Assembly: GCF_025145845.1 (NCBI RefSeq)
Contig: NZ_CP102253.1
Location: 3,658,001-3,722,000, forward strand
Origin: Alistipes shahii WAL 8301
GTDB lineage: Bacteria > Bacteroidota > Bacteroidia > Bacteroidales > Rikenellaceae
DNA: 64,000 nucleotides
Direction of reading: 5' to 3'
Shown: in pieces, positions 40,507-49,291 of the stretch
Position numbering within the stretch: position 1 is the first letter of the stretch
Layout of the letters: every line of letters starts with the position of its first letter
Translations under genes and position numbers: made by a program
Notes under the pieces: generated by a model
The model's input: the letters and a program-made list of their open reading frames with translations, nothing else
Told to the model about the DNA's origin: nothing
Database searches by the model: none

Positions 40507-42198
40507 ATGAATACCGAAATTTCAGGCGTAATCCTGCAATGGACCCTTCTGGTGACGCTCTGCTACCCGCTGGGGCGTTACATTGCCAAAGTCTACCGCG
40601 GCGAACGCACGTGGCTCGACTTCATGGCTCCCGTCGAACGGGCCATCTACCGCTTCTGCGGCATCGACCCGGCCGTGGAGATGAACTGGAAACAGTTCCT
40701 CAAAGCGCTCCTGACGGTCAACCTCTTCTGGTTCTTCTGGGGCATGCTGCTGCTGGTCTTCCAGGGCTGGCTGCCGCTCAACCCCGACGGCAACCCGGGA
40801 CAGTCGCCCGACCTGGCGTTCAACACCTGCATCTCGTTCATGGTCAACTGCAACCTCCAGCATTACAGCGGCGAGACGGGCCTGTCCTACTTCACGCAGC
40901 TGTTCGTCATCATGCTCTTCCAGTTCGTCACCGCCGCCTGCGGCATGGCCGCCATGGCCGGAATGATGAAGGCGCTGGCGGGCAAAACGAAGAAGACCAT
41001 CGGCAACTTCTGGGTCTTCCTCACCCGGAGCGTGACGCGCATCCTGCTGCCGCTGTCGCTCGCCGTCGGCATCCTGCTCGTCATCAACGGCACGCCGATG
41101 TCCTTCGACGGCAAGCAAACGCTCACGACGCTCGAAGGCACCGAGCAGGTCATCTCGCAGGGTCCCACCGCAGCCATCGTGCCCATCAAACAGCTGGGAA
41201 CCAACGGCGGCGGCTACTTCGGAACCAACTCGGCGCACCCGCTCGAAAACCCCAACGCCTTCACCAACATCCTCGAATGCTGGTCGATCCTGATCCTGCC
41301 CATGGCGATGGTCTTCGCCTTCGGGTTCTACACGCGCCGACGCAGTCTCGCGACATGGATTTTCGGCGTGATGCTCCTGGCCTATACCGCAGGCGTCGTC
41401 CTCTCCGTCTGGCAGGAGACGGGCGGCAGCCGGCAGATCGACGGCATGGGCATCTCGCAGGAGCTCGGTTCGATGGAGGGCAAGGAGATCCGCATCGGCT
41501 CGGCCGCATCGGCCATGTGGGGCATGACGACCACCGTCACGTCGAACGGTTCGGTCAACTCGATGCACGATTCGCAGACCCCGTTGAGCGGCATGCTCCA
41601 GATGCTCAACATGCAGATCAACTGCTGGTTCGGCGGCGTGGGAGTAGGGTGGATGAACTATTTCGCATTCCTCATCATCGCCGTCTTCATCAGCGGACTG
41701 ATGGTGGGCCGCACGCCGGAGTTCCTCGGCCGGAAAGTCGAGGCGCGCGAGATGAAGATCGCCACGCTGGTCGTGCTGCTGCATCCCTTCCTGATCCTCG
41801 TCGGCACGGGCATCTCGGCCGCCGTGGCCGCCGCGAACCCCGAAATAGGGTGGCTGAACAACCCCTCGTTCCACGGATTGAGCGAAATGCTCTACGAATA
41901 CACCTCCTCGGCGGCCAACAACGGCTCGGGATTCGAGGGACTGGCCGACAACACGCCGTTCTGGAACATCTCGACGGGCATCGCCCTGATCATGGGCCGC
42001 TACTTCCCGATCGTGGGACAGGTCGCCATAGCCGGACTGCTGGCGTCGAAGAAGTGCATTCCCGAGAGCGCCGGCACGCTCCGCACCGACACGGGAACCT
42101 TCTCGCTGATGACCTTCGCCGTCATCATCATCGTTGCGGCCCTCTCGTTCTTCCCCGCGCTGGCGCTGGGTCCCATCGCCGATTACCTGACCTTCTAA
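40507..42198 (+). CDS. kdpA: Potassium-transporting ATPase subunit A
   Basis: The 563-residue membrane protein has about ten helices and the KdpA signatures: PLGRYIAKVYRGE near the start, the selectivity-filter regions SFMVNCNLQHYSGE and QLGTNGGGYFGTNSAHPLENPN, and NNGSGFEGL. It is the channel-like subunit that binds and translocates potassium with high affinity. It lies in the kdpFABC operon, 13 bp before kdpB. Length is close to that of the E. coli protein (557). Confidence 0.97.
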   Translation: MNTEISGVILQWTLLVTLCYPLGRYIAKVYRGERTWLDFMAPVERAIYRFCGIDPAVEMNWKQFLKALLTVNLFWFFWGMLLLVFQGWLPLNPDGNPGQSPDLAFNTCISFMVNCNLQHYSGETGLSYFTQLFVIMLFQFVTAACGMAAMAGMMKALAGKTKKTIGNFWVFLTRSVTRILLPLSLAVGILLVINGTPMSFDGKQTLTTLEGTEQVISQGPTAAIVPIKQLGTNGGGYFGTNSAHPLENPNAFTNILECWSILILPMAMVFAFGFYTRRRSLATWIFGVMLLAYTAGVVLSVWQETGGSRQIDGMGISQELGSMEGKEIRIGSAASAMWGMTTTVTSNGSVNSMHDSQTPLSGMLQMLNMQINCWFGGVGVGWMNYFAFLIIAVFISGLMVGRTPEFLGRKVEAREMKIATLVVLLHPFLILVGTGISAAVAAANPEIGWLNNPSFHGLSEMLYEYTSSAANNGSGFEGLADNTPFWNISTGIALIMGRYFPIVGQVAIAGLLASKKCIPESAGTLRTDTGTFSLMTFAVIIIVAALSFFPALALGPIADYLTF

Positions 42199-42211
42199 TC
42201 CTGTTACCGCT

Positions 42212-44254
42212 ATGAAACGAAACAAAAATAACTCGCTTTTCGATCCTGTCCTGCTGCGCCGGAGCCTTCGCGCTTCGTTCACGAAACTCGACCCGCGGCA
42301 GATGATCAAGAACCCGATCATGTTCACCGTCGAGGCCGTCACCTTCGCCATGCTGCTGCTGATCGTCCGGATCGCCGTGACGGGCGACACGTCGCAGGGT
42401 TCGCTGCTCTACAACCTCGTGATTTTCGCCGTACTTCTCTTAACGGTGCTCTTCGCCAACTTCGCCGAGGCCATCGCCGAAGCCCGCGGCAGGGCGCAGG
42501 CCGACTCGCTGCGCAAAACCCGCGAGGAGACCCCCGCCAAACGCATCGAACCCGACGGACAGTCGCACATCGTCAGCAGTTCCGAACTGAAGCAGGGCGA
42601 CCTGTTCGAGTGCGTCGCGGGCGACACCGTCGCCGCCGACGGCGAGATCGTCGAGGGCCTGGCGTCGATCGACGAAAGCGCCATCACGGGCGAATCGGCC
42701 CCGGTGATCCGCGAGGCGGGCGGCGACAAAAGCTCCGTCACGGGCGGCACGAAGGTCCTCTCCGACCGCATTCTCGTGAAAGTCACCGCACGGCCCGGCG
42801 AGAGTTTCCTCGACCGGATGATCGCCCTGGTCGAAGGCTCCTCGCGCCAGAAGACGCCCAACGAAATCGCGCTGACGATCCTGCTGGCCGGGTTCACGCT
42901 CGTTTTCGTCATCGTCTGCGCCACGCTCAAGCCCTTCGCCGACTATGTGGGGGCCAATATCACCGTCGCGGCGTTCATCTCGCTGTTCGTCTGCCTGATC
43001 CCGACCACCATCGGCGGCCTGCTGTCGGCCATCGGCATCGCCGGCATGGACCGCGCACTGCGGGCCAACGTCATCACCAAGTCGGGCAAGGCCATCGAGA
43101 CCGCCGGCGACATCGACACGCTGCTCCTGGACAAGACCGGCACCATCACCATCGGCAACCGCAAGGCCACGCGCTTCCATCCCGCCGACGGCATCGCCCC
43201 CAAGGCTTTCGTGCGCATGTGCGTGCTCTCGTCCGTCGCCGACCCGACCCCCGAAGGCAAATCCGTCGTCGAGCTGGGCGCCGCCGAAGGGGTCCGCACC
43301 GACCCGGTGGCGATGGTCGGCGTGCGGATGGTGAAATTCACCGCCGAAACCAAGTGTTCGGGCGTCGACATGCCCGACGGACGCCGCATCCGCAAGGGAG
43401 CCGCCGAAGCGATCTTCCGCATCGCCGCCGAGCACGAAAACCCCTGCCCGGCCGGAATCGCAGCCACCGTGCGCACCATCTCCGAGAACGGCGGCACACC
43501 GCTCATAGTCTGCGAAAACGAACGGATCATGGGCGTCATCGAGTTGCAGGACATCATCAAGACGGGCATCCGCGAACGCTTCGAGCGGCTGCGCCGGATG
43601 GGCGTGAAGACCGTGATGGTCACGGGCGACAATCCGCTGACGGCCAAATACATCGCCGAGAAGGCAGGCGTCGACGACTTCATCGCCGAAGCACGTCCCG
43701 AGGACAAGCTCGAATACATCCGCCGCGAACAGCAGTCGGGCAAGCTGGTGGCCATGATGGGCGACGGCACGAACGACGCCCCGGCGCTGGCGCAGGCCGA
43801 CGTGGGCGTGGCCATGAACAGCGGCACGCAGGCCGCCAAGGAGGCGGGCAACATGGTCGACCTGGACAACGACCCCACGAAGCTGATCGAGATCGTCGAG
43901 ATCGGCAAACAGCTGCTGATGACGCGCGGCACGCTCACGACCTTCTCCATCGCCAACGACGTCGCGAAGTACTTCGCCATCGTCCCGGCGCTGTTCATCG
44001 CCTCGATTCCGTCGCTCGGCGCGCTGAACGTCATGCACCTCCACTCGCCCGAAAGCGCCATTCTCTCGGCGGTGATCTTCAACGCCCTGATCATTCCGCT
44101 GCTCATCCCGCTGGCCCTGCGCGGCGTGACCTACAAACCGATCGGGGCCTCGGCCCTGCTGCGCCGCAACCTCTTTATCTACGGACTCGGCGGCGTGATC
44201 GTCCCGTTCGTCGGCATCAAACTGATAGACATGTTAATAAGCGTATTCTTTTAA
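42212..44254 (+). CDS. kdpB: Potassium-transporting P-type ATPase subunit B
   Basis: The 680-residue protein has the P-type ATPase phosphorylation motif LLLDKTGTITIGN with the Asp at residue 307, the same number as in E. coli KdpB. The actuator motif appears as SAITGESAPV, the hinge as VTGDNPLTAKYIAE, and MMGDGTNDAPALAQADVG follows. Several membrane helices flank the cytoplasmic domains (TVEAVTFAMLLLIVRIAV, NITVAAFISLFVCLIPTTIG). It hydrolyses ATP to power potassium uptake through KdpA. Confidence 0.97.
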   Translation: MKRNKNNSLFDPVLLRRSLRASFTKLDPRQMIKNPIMFTVEAVTFAMLLLIVRIAVTGDTSQGSLLYNLVIFAVLLLTVLFANFAEAIAEARGRAQADSLRKTREETPAKRIEPDGQSHIVSSSELKQGDLFECVAGDTVAADGEIVEGLASIDESAITGESAPVIREAGGDKSSVTGGTKVLSDRILVKVTARPGESFLDRMIALVEGSSRQKTPNEIALTILLAGFTLVFVIVCATLKPFADYVGANITVAAFISLFVCLIPTTIGGLLSAIGIAGMDRALRANVITKSGKAIETAGDIDTLLLDKTGTITIGNRKATRFHPADGIAPKAFVRMCVLSSVADPTPEGKSVVELGAAEGVRTDPVAMVGVRMVKFTAETKCSGVDMPDGRRIRKGAAEAIFRIAAEHENPCPAGIAATVRTISENGGTPLIVCENERIMGVIELQDIIKTGIRERFERLRRMGVKTVMVTGDNPLTAKYIAEKAGVDDFIAEARPEDKLEYIRREQQSGKLVAMMGDGTNDAPALAQADVGVAMNSGTQAAKEAGNMVDLDNDPTKLIEIVEIGKQLLMTRGTLTTFSIANDVAKYFAIVPALFIASIPSLGALNVMHLHSPESAILSAVIFNALIIPLLIPLALRGVTYKPIGASALLRRNLFIYGLGGVIVPFVGIKLIDMLISVFF

Positions 44255-44269
44255 AGCATTGCTTCAACT

Positions 44270-44839
44270 ATGAAAAACCTTTGGATTTCACTCAAAATAA
44301 CGCTGGCGATGTGTATCGTGCTCGGCGTGGGATATGTCCTCGTGCTGCGCGGCGTGTCGGCCGTCGCAGGCCCCAACGGCGGAGAGGCCGACGTGGTAAC
44401 GCTCGACGGACAGGTCGTCGGCGCGGCGAACGTGGGGCAGCGGTTCACCGATGTCCGCTATTTCTGGAGCCGTCCCTCGGCCGTGGACTACAACGGCGGC
44501 GGTTCGGGCGGCAGCAACAAGGCTACGACCAACCCCGAGCACCTCGCCGGGGTGGAACAGCGCGTGCAGGACTTTCTCGCGGCGCATCCCTACCTCTCGC
44601 GTGCGGAGGTTCCCGCCGAGATGGTCACGGCCAGCGGCTCGGGCCTCGACCCCGACATCTCGCCCCGCGGGGCGCAGGCGCAGGTGCGCCGCGTAGCCGA
44701 GGCCCGCGGGCTGGACATCGCTACGGTACGGCATCTGGTCGACTCGCTGACCCAAAAATCGTGGCTGGGGCTTTTCGGCACGGAGAAGGTCAATGTGCTG
44801 CGCCTGAACGTCGCTTTGGAAGAACTGAACGAAAACTAA
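44270..44839 (+). CDS. kdpC: Potassium-transporting ATPase subunit C
   Basis: The 189-residue protein has one N-terminal membrane helix (LWISLKITLAMCIVLGVGYVL) and the KdpC core: GQRFTDVRYFWSRPSAVDYN, SGSGLDPDISPRGAQAQVRRVA, and VNVLRLNVALEELN at the end. It is the periplasm-facing accessory subunit of the Kdp pump. It lies 15 bp after kdpB and 9 bp before an outer-membrane protein gene. Confidence 0.96.
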   Translation: MKNLWISLKITLAMCIVLGVGYVLVLRGVSAVAGPNGGEADVVTLDGQVVGAANVGQRFTDVRYFWSRPSAVDYNGGGSGGSNKATTNPEHLAGVEQRVQDFLAAHPYLSRAEVPAEMVTASGSGLDPDISPRGAQAQVRRVAEARGLDIATVRHLVDSLTQKSWLGLFGTEKVNVLRLNVALEELNEN

Positions 44840-44848
44840 TCGCAAACC

Positions 44849-45592
44849 ATGAAAATAGATAAAAAGATGAAACGCTGGGTATTCATTCTGATCGCCGCTT
44901 TGGCAATCTTTCTGACCGCCGACCTCTGCGCCCGGGAGCGCGGGGTGAAATTCTCGGGCGGAACCGACCTGGTGAGCACCTACGTATGGCGCGGCGTCCG
45001 CGAAAGCGGCCCGGCTTTCCAGCCGTCGCTGACGATGAGCGCCGGAAACTTCTCGGCGACGGCCTGGGGTTCGGTCGATTTCGACAGCGCCTACAAGGAG
45101 ATGGACCTCACGCTGGCCTACGCGCTCGGACCCGTGACCCTTTCGGTGGCCGACCTCTACTGGACCGGACACGCCGACGACCGCTATTTCGTCTTCGACA
45201 GCCGTTCGCCCCACCGCATCGAGGTGGGCGCCAGCTGGGTCGTTTCGGAAAAGGTCCCCGTCACGCTGTCGTGGTACACGGTTCTCTTCGGCGCGGCCGA
45301 CGTGAACCACAAGGGCGAACGCGCCTATGCCTCGTATTTCGAGGCGGCCTGCCCGTTCACGGTGAAGACCGTCGACATGAAGGCCGGCGTGGGCATGGTT
45401 CCCAGGAACGCCGCCGCGACCTACCTCACCGGAGACCGCGGGTTCTGCGTGCAGAACGTCTTCCTCAATGCCGGAAAATCATGGACCATCAAAGGGACGG
45501 ATTCGATGTCGGTCGGCGTTTTCACCAACCTGATCTGGAATCCGGCCCTGGACGACGTTAACTTTGTGGGAGGCATCTCCTTCCGGATGTAA
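44849..45592 (+). CDS. Outer-membrane beta-barrel protein inside the kdp operon
   Basis: The 247-residue protein has a signal peptide (WVFILIAALAIFLTADLCA) and alternating amphipathic strands: KFSGGTDLVSTYVWRGVRES, ATAWGSVDFDSAYKEMDLTLAYALG, HRIEVGASWVVSEKVPVTLSWYT. It ends in an aromatic-containing strand (FVGGISFRM), typical of small outer-membrane barrels resembling the TorF/DUF481-like type. It stands between kdpC (9 bp) and the KdpD sensor gene (3 bp). Kdp operons outside Bacteroidota do not have such a gene. It may admit potassium across the outer membrane, which is inference from position. Confidence 0.75.
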   Translation: MKIDKKMKRWVFILIAALAIFLTADLCARERGVKFSGGTDLVSTYVWRGVRESGPAFQPSLTMSAGNFSATAWGSVDFDSAYKEMDLTLAYALGPVTLSVADLYWTGHADDRYFVFDSRSPHRIEVGASWVVSEKVPVTLSWYTVLFGAADVNHKGERAYASYFEAACPFTVKTVDMKAGVGMVPRNAAATYLTGDRGFCVQNVFLNAGKSWTIKGTDSMSVGVFTNLIWNPALDDVNFVGGISFRM

Positions 45593-45595
45593 CCG

Positions 45596-46717
45596 ATGGA
45601 GAGGCAGGACAGCGTTCAGCGGTTTCTGGAACTGATCCGGCGTTCGCACCGCGGCAAGTTCAAGGTCTACATCGGCATGAGCGCCGGCGTGGGCAAGACC
45701 TGCCGCATGCTGCAAGAGGCCCGCCAGCTGCTCGACGCGGGCGTCGACGTCCGCATCGGCTACATCGAAACGCACGGCCGCGCCGGAACGGAAGCCCTTG
45801 TCGAAGGGCTTCCGCTCGTGCCGCGCCGCAGACTCTTCTACAAGGGCAAGGAACTGGAGGAGATGGACACGCAGGCCATCGTCAACCTCCGCCCCGAGAT
45901 CGTCGTCGTGGACGAACTGGCCCACACCAACATCGAGGGGAGCGAAAACCCCAAGCGGTGGCAGGACGTGATGCAGATTCTCGACGCAGGGATCAGCGTC
46001 ATTTCGGCCGTCAACATCCAGCATATCGAGGGGCTGAACGAGGTCGTCGAGGAGATCACGGGCATCGAGATCCGCGAGCGGGTCCCGGACAGCGTGCTGG
46101 CGATGGCCGACGAGGTGGTGAACATCGACCTCACGGCCGACGAACTGATCGAACGGCTGAAAGCCGGAAAGATCTACCGCCCCGACAAGATCGCCGCGGC
46201 GCTCGGCAACTTCTTCACGCAGGACAACCTGCTGCAACTGCGCGAACTGGCGCTGAAAGAGGTGGCGCTGCGCGTGGAGAAGAAGGTGGATAGCGAGGTG
46301 ACCGGTTCCGAAACCTTCCGGCGCGACAAACTGCTGGCCGTGATCGACTCCTCCGAAAAACGCGCCCGCCGGGTCATCCGCAAGACGGCGCGCATGGCCA
46401 CGCACCTGAACGCCGCCTTCACGGTGCTCTACGTGCAGGGCGACCGCGAGGCCGACGACCGCATTCCGCTGGCCCGGCAGCGTTACCTGATCAACAACCT
46501 GAACCTCGCCACGGAACTCGGCGGCGAGGTCCGCCGCATACGCTCGAACTCCCCGGTGGAGAGCATCGCCGGAGTGTGCCGGGAGCAAAAAATAAACATC
46601 GTCTGCATCGGGCGTCCCGAATTTTCACTATTTTCGCTGTTGAAAAGCGCAATCCGCCTGCGGCGTCTGACCGTCCGGCTGTCGCGCATGAACATCGACC
46701 TTTTCATTTTTTCATAA
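45596..46717 (+). CDS. kdpD: KdpD N-terminal sensor half as a stand-alone protein
   Basis: The 373-residue protein contains the KdpD domain (about 18-225: KVYIGMSAGVGKTCRMLQEA with a Walker A-like GVGKT, GYIETHGRAGTEALVEGL, VVVDELAHTNIEGS, WQDVMQILDAGISVISAVNIQHIEGLN) and a Usp-like domain (about 245-373). The membrane helices, GAF and kinase parts of full-length KdpD (about 900 residues) are absent. The protein ends at a proper stop and the next gene, a histidine kinase, starts 3 bp on, so the split is by design rather than a frameshift. It may regulate that kinase in trans. Confidence 0.93.
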   Translation: MERQDSVQRFLELIRRSHRGKFKVYIGMSAGVGKTCRMLQEARQLLDAGVDVRIGYIETHGRAGTEALVEGLPLVPRRRLFYKGKELEEMDTQAIVNLRPEIVVVDELAHTNIEGSENPKRWQDVMQILDAGISVISAVNIQHIEGLNEVVEEITGIEIRERVPDSVLAMADEVVNIDLTADELIERLKAGKIYRPDKIAAALGNFFTQDNLLQLRELALKEVALRVEKKVDSEVTGSETFRRDKLLAVIDSSEKRARRVIRKTARMATHLNAAFTVLYVQGDREADDRIPLARQRYLINNLNLATELGGEVRRIRSNSPVESIAGVCREQKINIVCIGRPEFSLFSLLKSAIRLRRLTVRLSRMNIDLFIFS

Positions 46718-46720
46718 GCC

Positions 46721-48436
46721 ATGAGAATACAAAGGAGAATCACCCTGGGCATCGGCATTCTTTTCACCATGATCCTGCTGCTGGGCATCCAGTCGGTCGG
46801 CTACGTCCGCCAGCTGTCGCGGGCGACGGGAACCATCCTCGCCGACAACTACAACTCGCTGCAATACGCCGGGGAGATGCTGCGGTCGCTCAACGACATC
46901 GGGCAGGATTCCATATCGCGGCACGCCCTGCGCGAAAACCTCGCCCTGCAACAGCAGAACATCACCGAGATCAGCGAGAAGGAGACCACCGCGGCGCTCG
47001 AACGCCACGTCGCTTCGCTGAGCGACCCGGTCACCGAAGCCGAAATCCGGACCGTGCGCGAAGACCTGTTCCGGATCATGGAGCTGAACATGGCGGCCAT
47101 CCGCGCCAAGAGCGCCGGGGTGGAGCAGCGCGCCGACTACGCCATGTGGTGGCTGATCGCCGTCGCCGCGCTCTGCGCCCTGATCGCCGGGGGCATCCTC
47201 GTCTGGTTCCCGCAGTCAGTGCTGCGTCCGATCGACGCGCTGAAAAAGGGGATCACCCAGATCGCCAACCACAACTACCGGGAACGGCTCGATTTCCCGG
47301 GCAACCGCGAGTTCGAATCCGTCGCCGAGTCGTTCAACGACATGGCCGCCAAACTCGACGAATACCGCCGCAGTTCGCTCGACGACCTGATGACCGCCAA
47401 AAAGCGCATCGAGGCGATCGTCGACACGCTGCACGAGCCGATCGTGGGGCTGGGTCCCGACCGCAGAATCCTCTTTATGAACCGCGAGGCGTTCTCGGTG
47501 CTGAACCTCCGGGAGGACGCCGTCGGACGCGACGCCGCCGAAGTGGCGCTGTCGAACGACCTGCTGCGGCGGCTCGTCCGGGGAGTGAACGACACGGAGA
47601 AGGACGCCGACAAGGAGCCGCTGAAAATCTACGCCGACAACAAGGAGAGTTATTTCCAGGTGGAGAACACGCCGCTCTACATCACTCCCGTCGGCGGGCG
47701 CGAACAGCAGTTCGTCGGCAACCTGATCGTCCTGAACAACGTCACCCGCTTCAAGGAGCTGGACTCCGCCAAGACCAACTTCATCTCGACCGTCTCGCAC
47801 GAAATGAAAACCCCGATTTCGTCGATCCTGATGAGTTTGCAGCTGCTCGGCGACGACCGGCTGGGAACGCTGAACGGCGAGCAGAAACAGCTCGTCACGA
47901 GCATCAAGGAAAGCAGCGACCGCCTGCTTTCGATCACGGGCGAACTGCTGAACATGACCCAGATCGAGACCGGCAAACTTAAACTGATACCTAAAGTAAC
48001 CAAGCCTATCGAACTGATAGACTACGCCGTAAAGGCTACGCAGGTTCTGGCCGAGAGGTTCTGCTGTTTCGTCGAGGTGGACTATCCCGAAAAGATCTCG
48101 AAACTCTTCGTCGACAACGAGAAGATCGCCTGGGTCATCACCAACCTGCTGTCGAACGCCATCCACCATTCGCCCGAACGGTCGCGCATCATCGTCGGCG
48201 CCGTACAGCGCGAAAAGGCGGTCGAGATCTACGTCCAGGACTTCGGGCGCGGCATCGACCCGCGTTACCACAAGAGCATCTTCGAGCGCTATTTCCGCGT
48301 CCCGGGAACCAAGGTGCAGGGCAGCGGGCTGGGGCTGGCCATCTCGAAGGAGTTCGTCGAAGCGCACGGCGGCACGATCTCGGTCGAGAGCGAAATCGGC
48401 CGCGGCAGCCGCTTCTCGATTCTGCTCCCGGCCTGA
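46721..48436 (+). CDS. HAMP-PAS sensor histidine kinase paired with split KdpD
   Basis: The 571-residue protein has a membrane helix (ITLGIGILFTMILLLGIQSVGYV), a periplasmic helical domain (about 30-140), a second helix (AMWWLIAVAALCALIAGGILVWF), HAMP (about 165-220), PAS (about 225-340), HisKA with the phospho-acceptor His at about 360 (STVSHEMKTPISSI), and HATPase_c (ITNLLSNAIHHSPE, VQDFGRGIDPRYHKSIFERYF, GSGLGLAISKEFVEAHGG). All ATP-binding boxes are present. It is the last gene of the kdp operon and probably phosphorylates the NtrC-type regulator at 38709. That pairing is inferred because no other kinase or KdpE gene is nearby. Confidence 0.92.
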   Translation: MRIQRRITLGIGILFTMILLLGIQSVGYVRQLSRATGTILADNYNSLQYAGEMLRSLNDIGQDSISRHALRENLALQQQNITEISEKETTAALERHVASLSDPVTEAEIRTVREDLFRIMELNMAAIRAKSAGVEQRADYAMWWLIAVAALCALIAGGILVWFPQSVLRPIDALKKGITQIANHNYRERLDFPGNREFESVAESFNDMAAKLDEYRRSSLDDLMTAKKRIEAIVDTLHEPIVGLGPDRRILFMNREAFSVLNLREDAVGRDAAEVALSNDLLRRLVRGVNDTEKDADKEPLKIYADNKESYFQVENTPLYITPVGGREQQFVGNLIVLNNVTRFKELDSAKTNFISTVSHEMKTPISSILMSLQLLGDDRLGTLNGEQKQLVTSIKESSDRLLSITGELLNMTQIETGKLKLIPKVTKPIELIDYAVKATQVLAERFCCFVEVDYPEKISKLFVDNEKIAWVITNLLSNAIHHSPERSRIIVGAVQREKAVEIYVQDFGRGIDPRYHKSIFERYFRVPGTKVQGSGLGLAISKEFVEAHGGTISVESEIGRGSRFSILLPA

Positions 48437-48495
48437 AAAACTACCCGCCGCCCGCTTCGGAGACTGTTCGGAGCGCCGCGAACAGACGAAATTCC

Positions 48496-49068
48496 TTACT
48501 CCGTCTGCGCCATCAGCCGGGGTCCTGCCTTGACGGCGGCGGGAAAGCGGCAGGGCACGGCGCTGTCCGCCTCGGAGGTAAGGATCACGACCGGCATACC
48601 GACGTAGACATACTTTTTCACCAATTCGAGCAAATCGCTATTGTTCAACCGGACGCACCCTTCGGTTGCACGCGTGCCGATCGAGGCGGGATCGTGGGTT
48701 CCATGGATACCGATGCCGCAGTGACCGGGCGTCTTCAGACGGATGAAATGCGAACCGTAGGCCCCTCTGATCTCCCCCTTACCGTCGCCAAAATCGTGCG
48801 TCCATGCGCTTGCGTCCTGAATCTGCTGGACGGAGAAAAGCCCTTCGGGCGTCTTCATATCACCCGGCTTCTCCTTGTTGCCCAGCGCCCGTCCGCAGGC
48901 AATGGGATAGACGGCCCGCAGGCAGCTGTTGAAATCGTAAACCGCAAGAGTCATCGACTCCTTGCAGACAGCAATAAATGCCGCCCCCGAAGGCGGCGTC
49001 TGCTGTGCACGTACGTCGACGGCGCAGAACAGCGCACATGCAAAAAAGGTACATAAGATTGTTTTCAT
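48496..49068 (-). CDS. L,D-transpeptidase family protein (YkuD domain), secreted
   Basis: The start is ATG 49068, giving a signal peptide (MKTILCTFFACALFCAVDVRA). The 190-residue protein has the YkuD catalytic pattern HCGIGIHGTHDPASIGTRAT then EGCVRLNNSDL with the nucleophilic Cys at about 137, after ACGRALGNKEKPGDMKTPEG. It would crosslink peptidoglycan stems or attach proteins to them in the periplasm. It stands alone between the kdp operon and the RND operon. A TATCTTTG box lies 6 bp before the start. Confidence 0.9.
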   Translation of the reverse strand: MKTILCTFFACALFCAVDVRAQQTPPSGAAFIAVCKESMTLAVYDFNSCLRAVYPIACGRALGNKEKPGDMKTPEGLFSVQQIQDASAWTHDFGDGKGEIRGAYGSHFIRLKTPGHCGIGIHGTHDPASIGTRATEGCVRLNNSDLLELVKKYVYVGMPVVILTSEADSAVPCRFPAAVKAGPRLMAQTE

Positions 49069-49073
49069 AAGTG

Positions 49074-49081
49074 CAAAGATA
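49074..49081 (-). promoter_or_regulatory. Promoter -7 box for L,D-transpeptidase gene
   Basis: TATCTTTG on the minus strand just upstream of ATG 49068; predicts a very short leader. Confidence 0.5.
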
Positions 49082-49234
49082 CGATTTCCCGGAGAAAATC
49101 CGCGGCATCGGCCCGGAAAGTCACAGGCTGTCTTCCGAAAAGACACCAATAGCCTCCGTATGAACAAAAACAGGAATTCCGGCATCATATTCGCCTAACT
49201 TTTACGTTTAAATAGCATATCGGCGAAAAAATCG

Positions 49235-49242
49235 TATTTTTG
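49235..49242 (+). promoter_or_regulatory. Promoter -7 box for the RND efflux operon
   Basis: TATTTTTG, 49 bp before the ATG at 49292. Confidence 0.55.
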
Positions 49243-49291
49243 CGCCGATATACCGGGATACCAGGCAAACAATTCCGGATTTGGAAACAAC

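Noticed and set aside
40522..44106. Long antisense and alternate-frame open frames across kdpA and kdpB
   Set aside because: Low-complexity His/Arg/Asp-rich products typical of GC-rich shadow frames; kdp genes on the plus strand are certain.
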